Shown: piece by piece, positions 38,868 through 47,599 of the stretch
Layout of the letters: the number at the start of each line of letters is the position of its first letter
Numbering within the stretch: the stretch's first letter is position 1
DNA from: Thermococcus nautili
GTDB lineage: Archaea > Methanobacteriota_B > Thermococci > Thermococcales > Thermococcaceae
Assembly: GCF_000585495.1 (NCBI RefSeq)
Contig: NZ_CP007264.1
Span: 1,488,001-1,552,000, forward strand
Reading direction: 5' to 3'
Length of the DNA: 64,000 bases
Notes under the pieces: generated by a model
Database searches by the model: none
What the model saw: only the letters and a program-made list of their open reading frames with translations
What the model was told of the DNA's origin: nothing
Translations under genes and position numbers: made by a program

Positions 38868-39530
38868 ATGGACGGGACCGAGAGGGTTCTTCGAATGCTC
38901 CCCGCAGGGGGTGTACTGTCACTAATTCAGTCGGATTTGGAATCAAACGGAGAACTGTTCTCACTCCTTGTCCTCAGGAGGCTCCTCGAACGAGGTGAGA
39001 CAGTGTTTTTGTTCCTTTACGAACCCTTTAGGGTGTTTGAGAACAACGCAACTACCGTTGGACTAAACGTCCGGGAAAGCCTTGGAAAGAATCTTCACAT
39101 CTTTGATGCCTTCGGCAGCGTTTACCATCTTCCCCGAGAAGAGGATGGAATACACCAGCTCTCCGGGTACCTAGACGACTCCGTGTTCATAATAAAACTG
39201 AGGGAGTGGGCCGTTAAGACCCTCGAATCGAGGGAGTGGCGGAACCTTTGGATTTTCACCTATACATCAACGGGAGTCTGCAAACTGTTCAGAAGACCGT
39301 ACCTCGTTTACAGGATGATTTGGGCAATGAGAGAACTTCTCCTCGACAGTGCAGACACAAGAGGCACGGTTCTAACGCTATCAGAGCAGGAGTGCCCTGA
39401 AATAAGCGACTTAGCCTACGTCACTTCGGATGTGGTTATCGAGACTCACGTGGTCAACGGGAGACGGGTTGGCATAGTCACCAAGGGAGCAAACGAGGGT
39501 GAAGTGCTTGAGCTCTTCGGGGGTGATTGA
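38868..39530 (+). CDS. Degenerate KaiC-like (RecA-superfamily) protein A
   Basis: A 220-residue protein with the outline of a KaiC/RecA-like domain: LSLIQSDLESNGELFSLLVLRRLLERGETVFLFLYEP matches the strand-P-loop-helix pattern of KaiC proteins, then GLNVRESLGKNLHIFDAFGS. The P-loop GxxxxGK[ST] is absent, so it probably does not hydrolyse ATP. Start ATG 38868 with AGGGGGATTG upstream and a TATA box (ggcatttataatc, 38827) about 40 bp before. The second gene of the pair begins right after its stop. Role unknown; such proteins are often signal-transduction or motility partners in Thermococcales. Confidence 0.6.
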   Translation: MDGTERVLRMLPAGGVLSLIQSDLESNGELFSLLVLRRLLERGETVFLFLYEPFRVFENNATTVGLNVRESLGKNLHIFDAFGSVYHLPREEDGIHQLSGYLDDSVFIIKLREWAVKTLESREWRNLWIFTYTSTGVCKLFRRPYLVYRMIWAMRELLLDSADTRGTVLTLSEQECPEISDLAYVTSDVVIETHVVNGRRVGIVTKGANEGEVLELFGGD

Positions 39531-40292
39531 ATGCTTTCATGGGAAATCCCCGCTCTTGACGAGGCCCTGGGCGGACTTAAAAAGCACTCGTTCGTTTTGA
39601 TTCACGAGGCAGACCCAAGGGCGAGGGGAAAGGAGATTCTCTTCCATATAATGCGAGAGAAACTGAGGGCAGGGAGCCTCGTGGGGTACTTCAATATATC
39701 CTACCCCATACACGTCCTTATGAAGGCCTTCGAGGTCTCAGGAATAGACGCGAGGAAGCACTTGAGTGAAGGAAACCTTGCGATAATAGATACCTTTGGG
39801 AGTTTCTACGACATAATCAGCGACCTTGAGGGCGTGTGGTACCTCAAAGGCTCCCTTTCGGCCGATGTTCTCCCCGCCAAGTACGTGGAGGTCGTCGAGG
39901 CCCACAAGAGGGCATGGGCAGAACGCGGAATGTTCGAAGGGAGGGAACTCTACGGGTTCGCGATGGACGTATCGGACTACATAGACATGCTGGGAGGTGA
40001 ACTGGAGACTTTACGCTACCTTGAAATCTCGGCCGAGCTGAGGGTAAATGCAAAGGCCTACAGGGCGTACCCAAAGGGGACGAACTTCTGGCTTTGGGGA
40101 AGGAAGGGAAGCCCGCAGGTGCTGGCGTCCGTTTACAGACGCGCCACTTACGTCCTGCGCGTGAGGAGCGAGCTCAGCGGGAGCAAAGTTGTGAGGTACC
40201 TTGAGGTTCTCAAGGCCCCAGGAATGGGCACGGAGATGGAACGATTCACGTACCACTTTGAGAACGGCGTTCCCGTCCTGGAAATGATTTGA
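39531..40292 (+). CDS. Degenerate KaiC-like protein B
   Basis: A 253-residue paralogue of the previous gene: the region DEALGGLKKHSFVLIHEADPRARGKEILFHIMREKL is placed like the KaiC P-loop but reads EADPRARGKE, without the GK[ST] pattern; later NLAIIDTFGSFYDI corresponds to Walker B. The C-terminal part has a long helix-strand region ending VKAPGMGTEMERFTYHFEN-like. GGGGGTGATTGA precedes the ATG, which starts in the base after the first gene stop. Both genes sit between purD and purE and are on the purE strand. Confidence 0.6.
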   Translation: MLSWEIPALDEALGGLKKHSFVLIHEADPRARGKEILFHIMREKLRAGSLVGYFNISYPIHVLMKAFEVSGIDARKHLSEGNLAIIDTFGSFYDIISDLEGVWYLKGSLSADVLPAKYVEVVEAHKRAWAERGMFEGRELYGFAMDVSDYIDMLGGELETLRYLEISAELRVNAKAYRAYPKGTNFWLWGRKGSPQVLASVYRRATYVLRVRSELSGSKVVRYLEVLKAPGMGTEMERFTYHFENGVPVLEMI

Positions 40293-40360
40293 CGTAAATT
40301 TGCTAAATTTTCCCGGAAAATTTTTAAAGTTTTAACTTTTTTATGTCAACGGTGATGGCC

Positions 40361-40792
40361 GTGAAGGTTCTGGTCGTTATGGGAAGCAAGAGTGACAGCC
40401 ACATCGCAGAGAAGGTAACCACAGTCCTCGACGAGTTTGGTGTTGACTATGACGTCGAGGTTGCATCAGCACACAGAAACCCGAAAAAAGTTGAAGAGCT
40501 GGCAAAGAAGGACTACGACGTCTTCATAGCCATAGCGGGCCTCAGTGCCGCTCTGCCCGGCGTCATTGCCGCCCACACGGTTAAACCCGTTATCGGCGTT
40601 CCTGTTTCGGCCAAGCTCGGTGGCCTGGATGCCCTTCTCAGCATCGCGCAGCTTCCACCGGGAGTTCCAGTGGCGACGGTAGGAATAGACAACGGCAAAA
40701 ACGCGGCCCTCTTGGCAATAGAAATTCTCGCACTGAAGGATGACGAACTCAGGCGGAAGCTCGAAGAGTACAGGGAGAAAATGAGAAGCTGA
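40361..40792 (+). CDS. purE: N5-CAIR mutase / AIR carboxylase PurE
   Basis: Makes CAIR in purine synthesis. 143 residues: [33 protein letters not shown] (active-site SAHR), and the [21 protein letters not shown] stretch. A GTG start at 40361 is favoured because GGTGATG lies 4-8 bp upstream; ATGs at 40343 and 40355 sit in or next to this site. No PurK is in the window. Upstream are a TTGACGT (40289-40295) and an ATGTCAA (40343-40349) around a tttttaaag TATA element. Confidence 0.9.
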   Translation: MKVLVVMGSKSDSHIAEKVTTVLDEFGVDYDVEVASAHRNPKKVEELAKKDYDVFIAIAGLSAALPGVIAAHTVKPVIGVPVSAKLGGLDALLSIAQLPPGVPVATVGIDNGKNAALLAIEILALKDDELRRKLEEYREKMRS

Positions 40793-41101
40793 TTCTCAAT
40801 AACACCCATTTCAATTTTCATACCCTCTTATTTTAAACCGACAAAAAGGACTGATTCAAAACGGGGGATGAAGGGAAGACCCCCCGATTCTTAATTCCAC
40901 CCCCTCTTTATTCAAGCCCTCTCCTCGATTACAACTTCCTTATTCTCAACTCTCAGGCCTGATTTCATCCCAAGGGTTCACGCCATATTGATGGCCATAA
41001 GATTTTTTAAATTTTTCGGATATCTTCCAATGGATTAGACCAAATCCGTACATGTGTTCAATGTACGGAATTTAACATAATGAACAAATGAAAACAAAAG
41101 G
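40793..41101. other. 309-bp gap between convergent purE and purT ends
   Basis: No recognisable gene. It contains a GC-rich hairpin CGGGGG...CCCCCG (about 40862-40887) after purE, and a perfect stem-loop TCCGTACAT-GTGTTCA-ATGTACGGA (41045-41069) about 35 bp after the purT stop, both of which could end transcripts. A 35-codon minus-strand frame (41053-40946, ending GVNPWDEIRPES) is aromatic-rich but has no ribosome site; it may be a gene remnant. Confidence 0.5.
41045..41069. repeat. Perfect 9-bp stem-loop downstream of purT
   Basis: TCCGTACAT (41045-41053), loop GTGTTCA, ATGTACGGA (41061-41069). Possible terminator or protein site for the purT transcript; no T-tract next to it. Confidence 0.5.
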
Positions 41102-42391
41102 TCAGAGGAGGTGCTTCCTCTTCTCGTAATCCTGTCCGTGCCAGTCAGAGGAGCGCGTTCTGAGCTCTATCATGTGGGCAACCATCTCAGCCTTCCTCTT
41201 AGCCTCCTCAACGTTCTTGTCCCAGGCTATCGCAACGCCTAAACGCCTCCCCGGGTAGGCCTCGGGCTTGCCGAAGAGCCTCACCGTGGCGTTCGGGACG
41301 CTTAAAGCCTTGGCCAGCCCGCGGAACCTCGGAGAGTAGCCGGAGACGTTGGCCTTGATGACGTGGGTTGCCGCTGGAGTCAGGAGCGGGAACAGACGAT
41401 AGCCGTTTACCCACTCGCCCGGAATCGGGAGGCCAAGGACGGCCCTGAGGTGAAGCCCGAACTCGGAGAAGCCGGTCGGATGGGAAGCTAACGTCACCAT
41501 TCCGGTATCGTGGGGCCTCGGCGAGACCTCGTTGGCCCAGACCTTATCCCCCTTCACGAACATCTCGACACCGAAAAGACCAAGGCCGCCGAGGACATCG
41601 GTGATGCGCTTCGCTATCCTGTAAACCTCGCGCTCTGCCTTCTCCGAGATTTCAGCCGGCTGCCAGCTGGAGTGGTAGTCGCCGTCAATCTGGTAGTGGC
41701 CGACCGGCTTCGGGAAGGTGGTAACTATCTCGCCGTTCTCATCGTAGTGCCTCACGGCCAGCTCGGTAATCTCTACGTCGAACTCTATGTGCTCCTCAAC
41801 GATTATCTTGTCGGCGCTACCGCGGGCTTTCTTCTTCGCCTCCTCCCATGCCTTGGGGATATCTTCCGGGCCTTTAACGAAGTATGAACCCTTGCCCGAG
41901 GAGCTCATTATCGCCTTTGTGTGGCAGGGGTAGCCTATCTTTTCGCAGGCCTCGTAGAGTTCGTCGAGAGTAGTCGCGTAGGCGTACCTTGACGTCGGGA
42001 CTTTGGCTTCCTTCGCAAGGGTTTCCCTCGTCCTCTCGCGGTGCATGGCAATCCAGGTCGCCTTCGCGTTCGGGACCACGAAGTAGCCGTCCTTCTCAAG
42101 CTCGAAGAGGGCATCGAGGTTAATCGCCTCAATCTCAGGGATTATCGCGTCGGGCTTCTCCCTCTCGACGACCGAGAATAGAAAGTCCGCGTTCCTCATG
42201 TCTCCCACGTAGGAGCGGTGGGCGACCTGCATAGCTGGAGCGTTGGCGTAGCGGTCAACGGCTACAACCTCCACGCCGAGCCTCTGGGCCTCAATCGCTA
42301 TCTCCTTTCCGAGTTCTCCACTCCCGAGGAGGAGTATCTTCTGGGCAGAATCGGTCATGGCCGTTCCGAGCTCATCACGGGGCTTAATCAT
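41102..42391 (-). CDS. purT: Formate-dependent GAR transformylase PurT
   Basis: ATP-grasp enzyme: GAR + formate + ATP to FGAR, third step of purine synthesis without folate. 429 residues: KILLLGSGELGKEIAIEAQRLGVEVVAVDRY, AIMSSSGKGSYFVKGPEDI, VEEHIEFDVEITEL, GVEMFVKGDKVWANEVSPRPHDTGMVTL. ATG 42391 follows GAGGTGGTGCGG. Divergent from purM, with an inverted repeat of TGACGT half-sites between its TATA box and start codon. Confidence 0.94.
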   Translation of the reverse strand: MIKPRDELGTAMTDSAQKILLLGSGELGKEIAIEAQRLGVEVVAVDRYANAPAMQVAHRSYVGDMRNADFLFSVVEREKPDAIIPEIEAINLDALFELEKDGYFVVPNAKATWIAMHRERTRETLAKEAKVPTSRYAYATTLDELYEACEKIGYPCHTKAIMSSSGKGSYFVKGPEDIPKAWEEAKKKARGSADKIIVEEHIEFDVEITELAVRHYDENGEIVTTFPKPVGHYQIDGDYHSSWQPAEISEKAEREVYRIAKRITDVLGGLGLFGVEMFVKGDKVWANEVSPRPHDTGMVTLASHPTGFSEFGLHLRAVLGLPIPGEWVNGYRLFPLLTPAATHVIKANVSGYSPRFRGLAKALSVPNATVRLFGKPEAYPGRRLGVAIAWDKNVEEAKRKAEMVAHMIELRTRSSDWHGQDYEKRKHLL

Positions 42392-42403
42392 CCGCACCAC
42401 CTC

Positions 42404-42426
42404 AAACGTCACAGTGTTTGACGTTT
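42404..42426. promoter_or_regulatory. TGACGT inverted repeat in the purT-purM divergent region
   Basis: AAACGTCA (42404-42411) and TGACGTTT (42419-42426) are perfect 8-bp arms 7 bp apart. It lies just downstream of a purT TATA-like element (gcttttaac, 42432-42440 on the minus strand), where a repressor would block initiation, and 35-60 bp before the purM TATA-like elements. The half-site resembles the TTGACAT box of the other pur promoters. Confidence 0.55.
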
Positions 42427-42517
42427 TAGTGTTAAAAGCTTTGTATATTTAAGGGTTTTTTACCACAAACACGGCAAATCTTTTAAGCCCCCGGTGGAAC
42501 TCCCACCGGTGGTGCTC

Positions 42518-43522
42518 ATGCTGACCTACGCCCAGGCCGGAGTTGATGACGAGAAAACTGCCAGAGCTTTGAGAAGCATCATAGGTCTCGCGAGGGAGAC
42601 GTTCAGGTTCAGGAGGGGAAAGCCCGGGGAGCCAGCGGAAAACCTAGGCCACTACTCGGCCCTGCTCGACTTCGGAAACTTTTACCTCGCCATGACGACA
42701 GACGGCGTCGGAACGAAGGTTCTCGTCGCGGAAGCGGTTGGAAAGTTCGACACGATGGGGATAGACATGATAGCGATGAACGTGAACGACCTGCTCTGCG
42801 TTGGGGCTGAACCGGTCGCGCTCGTTGACTACCTCGCGGTGAAGCAGCCGGACGAGAAAATCTTTGCCGAGATAGCGAAGGGCCTCTACGCTGGAGCGGA
42901 GCAGGCGGGGATAGCGATAGTGGGCGGGGAAACGGCTGTGATGCCGGACCTCATAAACGGCTTCGATTTGGCCGGAACGGCAATCGGAACAGTCGAGAAG
43001 GGGAAGGTAATCACCGGCGAAAAGATAAAGCCCGGAGATGCCGTAATAGGAATTTCGAGCTCGGGAATCCACTCAAACGGATTAACTCTCGCGAGGAAGC
43101 TCCTCATTTCGAAGTACGGCCTCGACTACGAATATGATGGCAGAAAGCTCTGGGAGTGGCTCCTTGAGCCGACGAGGATTTACGTGAGGGCGGTTCTTGA
43201 ACTGCTCGAAAGGGTGGAAGTCCACGGTCTGGCCCACATAACCGGCGGCGGGCTTACGAACCTCAAGCGCCTCACGAACTATGGCTTCTCCCTTGAGATG
43301 CCCCCGATTGAGGGGATATTCAAGCTCATCCACGAGAACGGCGTTCCGCTGGAGGAGATGTTCAGGGTCTTCAACATGGGTGTGGGCTTCGTCGCGATTG
43401 TTCCGCAGGAGGAAAAGGAGGAGGCCCTGGAGATTCTCAACAAGCATTACGAGAGCTTTGAGCTCGGAAGGGTTACGGAGGAGCATGGAATAAGGGTCGA
43501 GAACTTCGGCGTAAGACTTTAA
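42518..43522 (+). CDS. purM: AIR synthetase PurM
   Basis: Fifth step: FGAM + ATP to AIR. 334 residues: [21 protein letters not shown] (the YxxAGVD start), [46 protein letters not shown] in pieces, [11 protein letters not shown] and [16 protein letters not shown] 42518 follows GGTGGTGCTC. Followed after 32 bp by the DUF835 membrane gene. Confidence 0.95.
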   Translation: MLTYAQAGVDDEKTARALRSIIGLARETFRFRRGKPGEPAENLGHYSALLDFGNFYLAMTTDGVGTKVLVAEAVGKFDTMGIDMIAMNVNDLLCVGAEPVALVDYLAVKQPDEKIFAEIAKGLYAGAEQAGIAIVGGETAVMPDLINGFDLAGTAIGTVEKGKVITGEKIKPGDAVIGISSSGIHSNGLTLARKLLISKYGLDYEYDGRKLWEWLLEPTRIYVRAVLELLERVEVHGLAHITGGGLTNLKRLTNYGFSLEMPPIEGIFKLIHENGVPLEEMFRVFNMGVGFVAIVPQEEKEEALEILNKHYESFELGRVTEEHGIRVENFGVRL

Positions 43523-43554
43523 TTTAGGCAGACCAAAAGAGACCAGGTGGTGGA

Positions 43555-44619
43555 ATGAACCTCCTGCTCGCGGGCCAGCTCTTCAGTTTTTCCCTCAAGG
43601 TGACGGCGGGGTTAGTCCTGCTTGCAGGCTGGAGGCGATACCGGAGGAACTCACTCCTCCTCTGGTCGCTCTTCTTCCTGAGTTCATCTCTCTCAATAGT
43701 CTCAGAGCTCCTTGGCTTCAATCTGGGGGTTCCCCTTTTCCAGGCAATTGGCGTTTCGTTCCTGGCAGGAGGTGTTGTTTCCCTCCTCGATGAGGAGGCC
43801 GTTGGGTTCCCCATACACTCCCTCAGGCTCGCGGCGCTAACGTTGCCGTTTCTGGTTTCCGTCTATATCGTCCTATACGCCAAAGTGGTGCCGGACCCAA
43901 AGCCAATATACCTGTCCTACGGTGTAGCCGGAATCTTCTACGCCTTTGCAGGAGTTGTCCTCTGGGGTGTTAGGAGGTTCTATCCTCGCTCTGGAACGCT
44001 CCTGAGTGCCATAATAACCCTTCACGGAATTCACAAGATGGACTACCCATTCCTCAGGCCCGTCGAGTGGTTCGCGCCCATCGGGTTCACCCTCGGGGCA
44101 ACGCTGAACGCCCTTGAGGTTATAGCCTTCATCCACGTCGTCCTCTCCGAGAGGTTCAGGAACATCGTTGAGGTCGAGAAACCGGAGGTCGTGAAAAAAG
44201 GCGTCTTCATCGTGTCCCCGGATAGGTTCAAGGCGTACGTCGAGGCGCTCTCCGACTTCCCGGTTCTGGCCTTCGCGAGGAGGAGCGACTTCCCGGAGAG
44301 GTGGGAGGTTCACCTGCTGACGACCGTTGAGGGGCCTGGCAACATCGGGCCGACCCAGCTCCACAGAATAATCGAGAGAACCCGCTCCTATCTGGCGGAG
44401 GCTCACCGCGAGAACGTGACGGGAGTGGTCGTCATCGAAGGGCTGGAGTATCTGATGATGTACAACGACTTCCGCTCCGTCCTTAAGTTCCTCGCGACGC
44501 TCGCTGACTACATAGCCCTCTACGGTGGAATGCTGGTCTTAGTTCTCGACGAGAAGAGCTTCGACGAGAGGCAGCTTAAAACCCTCAGGCAGGTTCTCAA
44601 CGTGGGTGAAGGCAAATGA
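43555..44619 (+). CDS. Membrane protein with C-terminal DUF835 domain
   Basis: A 354-residue protein with about seven N-terminal transmembrane segments (residues 1-200; for example LFSFSLKVTAGLVLLAGW, LLWSLFFLSSSLSIVSELLG, LPFLVSVYIVLYAKV, GVAGIFYAFAGVVLWGV), resembling the sensor half of 7TM signalling proteins, then a cytoplasmic DUF835 domain from about 215: GVFIVSPDRFKAYVEALSDFP, GPTQLHRIIERTRSYLAE, VVVIEGLEYLMMYNDFRSVLKFL, a RecA-like core without P-loop. Function unknown; signalling is likely. GGTGGTGGA precedes the ATG. It sits in the purM transcript and its stop overlaps a 54-aa ORF. Confidence 0.8.
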   Translation: MNLLLAGQLFSFSLKVTAGLVLLAGWRRYRRNSLLLWSLFFLSSSLSIVSELLGFNLGVPLFQAIGVSFLAGGVVSLLDEEAVGFPIHSLRLAALTLPFLVSVYIVLYAKVVPDPKPIYLSYGVAGIFYAFAGVVLWGVRRFYPRSGTLLSAIITLHGIHKMDYPFLRPVEWFAPIGFTLGATLNALEVIAFIHVVLSERFRNIVEVEKPEVVKKGVFIVSPDRFKAYVEALSDFPVLAFARRSDFPERWEVHLLTTVEGPGNIGPTQLHRIIERTRSYLAEAHRENVTGVVVIEGLEYLMMYNDFRSVLKFLATLADYIALYGGMLVLVLDEKSFDERQLKTLRQVLNVGEGK

Positions 44620-44780
44620 TGCTAACAGTAAGAAGGAAAGCCTTCCTTGAGGAACTCCCTGCGGTCGTTGAAGAGGCCGTTGAAACTTACGGAGTCAAGT
44701 TGAGAAGGATAGAAATAGATGAAGACGAGAAGGGCTGCTACACGGTTTTAATCAGCTATGAGTCGGAGATTCACCGATAA
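44616..44780 (+). CDS. Small 54-aa protein coupled to the DUF835 gene
   Basis: ATG 44616 overlaps the stop of the DUF835 gene (ATGA) and GGTGAAGGC lies just upstream, so it is very likely translated. The product (MMLTVRRKAFLEELPAVVEE to YESEIHR) is an acidic helix followed by a short beta hairpin (LRRIEIDEDEKGCYTVLIS). I do not recognise it. The last 29 bp overlap the convergent purC gene. Confidence 0.65.
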   Translation: MMLTVRRKAFLEELPAVVEEAVETYGVKLRRIEIDEDEKGCYTVLISYESEIHR

Positions 44781-45459
44781 GCCTCTCGTAGAGCTTCTCG
44801 TAGGCCGAAATCAGGTCGCCCTTGTCAAAGCGGAAGACGTCCTTGTCAAGGCTCTCCTTCGTCTCTGCGTCCCAGAAGCGGCAGGTGTCCGGGCTAATTT
44901 CGTCCCCGAGGACTATCTCTCCCCTCTCGTTCTTCCCGAACTCGAGCTTGAAGTCCACGAGAATTATTCCGCGCTCGGCGAAGTACTTCCTGAGAACCTC
45001 GTTAACCTTGAGGGCTATTCTCTCCATCTCCCTGACTTCCTCCTCACTTACCCCCAAGACCTTGGCGTGGTAGTGATTAATCATCGGGTCGCCGAGGCTG
45101 TCGTCCTTGTAGTAGAGCTCAACTATCGGCTCCGGAAGCTCCGTGCCCTCTTCAAGGGGGAGGCGCTTCTTCAGGCTCCCGGCGACGACGTTCCTGACGA
45201 CAACCTCGAGGGGGTACATCTTGAGCCTCTCAACGATGAGCCTGTTGTCGCCGGCGACGCCTATGAAGTGGGTCTTGATTCCGTTCTCCTCAAGAACCTT
45301 GAAGAGAACCGCGCTAATCTGGGCGTTGAGCCAGCCCTTACCCTTGAACTGGGCCTTCTTCTTGCCGTCGAAGGCGGTGGCATCGTCTTTGAACTCCATT
45401 ATCGCCTTCCCATCGTCGAGCGGGATAACCTTCTTGGCCTTACCCTCGTAGACCTCCAC
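44752..45459 (-). CDS. purC: SAICAR synthetase PurC
   Basis: Ligates aspartate to CAIR. 235 residues: VEVYEGKAKKVIPLDDGKAIMEFKDDATAFDGKKK in pieces, NRLIVERLKMYPLEVVVRNVVAGS, DFKLEFGKNERGEIVLGDEISPDTCRFWD. The start is put at GTG 45459 because GGTGATTCGG precedes it and PurC proteins normally begin M-x-V-Y-x-G-K-A-K; the in-frame ATG at 45477 is close to the predicted transcription start. Divergent from purF. Confidence 0.93.
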   Translation of the reverse strand: MEVYEGKAKKVIPLDDGKAIMEFKDDATAFDGKKKAQFKGKGWLNAQISAVLFKVLEENGIKTHFIGVAGDNRLIVERLKMYPLEVVVRNVVAGSLKKRLPLEEGTELPEPIVELYYKDDSLGDPMINHYHAKVLGVSEEEVREMERIALKVNEVLRKYFAERGIILVDFKLEFGKNERGEIVLGDEISPDTCRFWDAETKESLDKDVFRFDKGDLISAYEKLYERLIGESPTHS

Positions 45460-45477
45460 CCGAATCACCAGTTTCAT

Positions 45478-45524
45478 GTAAAACTAGCTCACTTTTAAGG
45501 ATTTTTTTGCCATTTTAATGTCAA
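45478..45524 (-). promoter_or_regulatory. purC promoter with purine box
   Basis: Minus-strand TTGACAT from 45524, N18, CTTAAAA (45499-45493), and a second element TTTTACAT with ACA 21-23 nt into the TATA element. The spacing equals that at purS and purD. The same upstream box could also act on the divergent purF promoter (aaagcttttaaac, about 45535). Confidence 0.65.
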
Positions 45525-45613
45525 AACATGGGCAAAGCTTTTAAACACGGACGACTAAATTCGACCGGCTTAACGGAACGCCATTAACTTTCACGCGTCA
45601 ACCGGTGGTGGCG

Positions 45614-46948
45614 ATGCGAGAGAAGTGCGGAATCTTTGCAACGCTCTCAGAGAACTCCGCAAAGAAGGCCTACTACGCCCTGCTCGCCCTCCAGCACCGC
45701 GGACAGGAGAGCGCGGGAATAAGCGTCTGGCGGGGCAGGATAAGAACGGTTTCAGGCCTCGGTCTCGTCACCGACGTCTTCAGGGGAAAGGAGCTCGCAA
45801 AGCTCCGCTCGAACCTCGCAATAGCCCACGTCCGCTACTCGACGTCAGGCTCGCTCAACGAGACCCAACCCTTGGAAACGGAGTGCTGTGGAATGAGAAT
45901 CGCGGTGGCGCACAACGGGACGCTCACCAATTTCAGGCCCCTCCGCGAGAGGTATGAAAAGCTCGGCGTCAGGTTCCGCCACTCGGTTGACTCCGAACTG
46001 CTCGGGATTTCCTTTCTCTGGCACCTCCACGAGACGGGAGACGAGTTCGAGGCCATGAAGGAGGTTTTTAACGAGGTTAAAGGTGCCTACTCCGTTGCAC
46101 TCCTCTTCGACGGCAAAATCCTCGTGGCGAGGGACCCCGTTGGCTTCAGGCCCCTGAGCTACGGAACCGGAGACGGCCACTATTTCGCGAGCGAGGATTC
46201 TGCATTAAGGCTCTTCGTGGAGGAGACGAGGGACGTGAAGCCGGGGGAAGTCTTCCTTCTCTCGGAAAACGGCGTCGAGAGTAGGGTTCTCGCCAAGGAA
46301 AGCCACCACCACTGCGTTTTTGAGTACATCTACTTCGCAAGGCCGGACAGCGTCCTTGATGGGACAAACGTTTACAGCGCGAGGGTCAGAATGGGACAGG
46401 AGCTGGCGAGGGAGAGCCCGGCTGAGGGAGACGTCGTCATAGCGGTTCCCGACTCTGGAAGGGCCGCCGCTCTGGGCTTCTCGCAGGAGAGCGGAATTCC
46501 CTACGCTGAAGGCCTGATAAAGAACCGCTACATCGGGAGGACCTTCATAACGCCGGGTCAGTTCAACCGCGAGCTGAAGGTTAAGCTCAAGCTCTCGCCT
46601 GTTAGGGAAGTTGTGGCCGGGAAGAAAGTCGTTCTGGTCGACGATTCCATAGTCAGGGGCACGACGATGAAGAGAATCGTCGCGATGCTGAGGAAGGCCG
46701 GCGCGAGGGAAGTCCACGTCAGAATAGCCTCACCGCCGATAAGGTACCCCTGCTACATGGGCATCGACATCCCCACGAGGCACGAACTCATAGCGGCCTT
46801 CGGGGGGGTGGAAAAGGTCAGGGAAGCGATAGGGGCCGACAGCCTGGCTTACCTCAGCGTTGAGGGCCTGAAGAGGGCCGTCGGCAGGGAAGACCTCTGC
46901 ACGGCCTGCCTCACCGGCGAGTATCCCGAGTGGGCGTTCAGGTTTTAA
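45614..46948 (+). CDS. purF: Amidophosphoribosyltransferase PurF
   Basis: First committed step: PRPP + glutamine to phosphoribosylamine. 444 residues. A four-residue propeptide MREK precedes the N-terminal nucleophile Cys (CGIFATL); Ntn glutaminase motifs [40 protein letters not shown] loop [14 protein letters not shown]. Four Cys placed as in the [4Fe-4S] Bacillus-type enzymes are present ([22 protein letters not shown]), so a cluster is expected. ATG 45614 follows GGTGGTGGCG. Convergent with the MNT gene, 6 bp apart. Confidence 0.95.
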   Translation: MREKCGIFATLSENSAKKAYYALLALQHRGQESAGISVWRGRIRTVSGLGLVTDVFRGKELAKLRSNLAIAHVRYSTSGSLNETQPLETECCGMRIAVAHNGTLTNFRPLRERYEKLGVRFRHSVDSELLGISFLWHLHETGDEFEAMKEVFNEVKGAYSVALLFDGKILVARDPVGFRPLSYGTGDGHYFASEDSALRLFVEETRDVKPGEVFLLSENGVESRVLAKESHHHCVFEYIYFARPDSVLDGTNVYSARVRMGQELARESPAEGDVVIAVPDSGRAAALGFSQESGIPYAEGLIKNRYIGRTFITPGQFNRELKVKLKLSPVREVVAGKKVVLVDDSIVRGTTMKRIVAMLRKAGAREVHVRIASPPIRYPCYMGIDIPTRHELIAAFGGVEKVREAIGADSLAYLSVEGLKRAVGREDLCTACLTGEYPEWAFRF

Positions 46949-46954
46949 TCGATG

Positions 46955-47599
46955 TCAAAACTTGTAGAACAAGTCGGCTCCCTTCAGGATTGTGAAGGCT
47001 TCATATTTTACACCCCAAAGCTCCAAGAAGTCCCTGAAGCGGTAAGTGTGCTCTATTGGAACGACAACTACCCAAGCCCCCCACTGTTCACCGTTCAGCT
47101 CCTTGAGGAGGCCACTCTTCATGTCCCTGCCCTTGAGTGCGTACTGGAAGCGAACCCTGTCCTTTCGCGGAAGGCCCTCAAGGGTGAAGCGGAAGAGAGT
47201 ATATGCTTTTCCGTTCATGAGCTCAGCCATTGGTTCGTTCTTTGTGAGGGAAAATCCTTCTATTATCACTCCCAGGCTTGCAAGATTGTTGGGGTCGAAG
47301 AGCTCTTCAAGGCTCATGGCTCTGATGTCGAGTTTGGCCTTTGGGAGTATTTTGGAGAGCTCTCTTTTGAGTTCAAAGATGAGATTCCTAAGCTCCAAGG
47401 CTGAAAGTTTTGTCTTCGTCAATATCATGAGGTCGAAGTCTTTGGGGTTTTCTTTCCCGAGGACTGTCGAACCATAGAGGACGACGTCGAATACTTCTTC
47501 ATGGCTTTCCACGAACCTTTTGACGGTTTCATGAAGTGCTTCTGGTGGGGTAAAAAATTGAGAGAATTCAAAGCTGAGAGTAGAGGTTGCGGACGTCAT
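46955..47599 (-). CDS. MNT-type nucleotidyltransferase antitoxin
   Basis: A 214-residue protein with a minimal nucleotidyltransferase core: VLYGSTVLGKENPKDFDLMIL (GS-x9-DxD, about residues 41-56) and KLDIRAMSLEELF (third Asp). In HEPN/MNT pairs the MNT AMPylates or blocks the HEPN RNase toxin. It has a long C-terminal half not needed for the core (about residues 110-214), unusual for a minimal MNT. GGAGGTG is upstream of the ATG, inside the end of the HEPN frame. Confidence 0.8.
   Translation of the reverse strand: MTSATSTLSFEFSQFFTPPEALHETVKRFVESHEEVFDVVLYGSTVLGKENPKDFDLMILTKTKLSALELRNLIFELKRELSKILPKAKLDIRAMSLEELFDPNNLASLGVIIEGFSLTKNEPMAELMNGKAYTLFRFTLEGLPRKDRVRFQYALKGRDMKSGLLKELNGEQWGAWVVVVPIEHTYRFRDFLELWGVKYEAFTILKGADLFYKF

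Noticed and set aside
40343-40360. ATG starts at 40343 or 40355 for purE
   Set aside because: They lie in or against the ribosome site GGTGATG; GTG 40361 gives the spacing used by other genes in the window and the usual PurE N-terminus.
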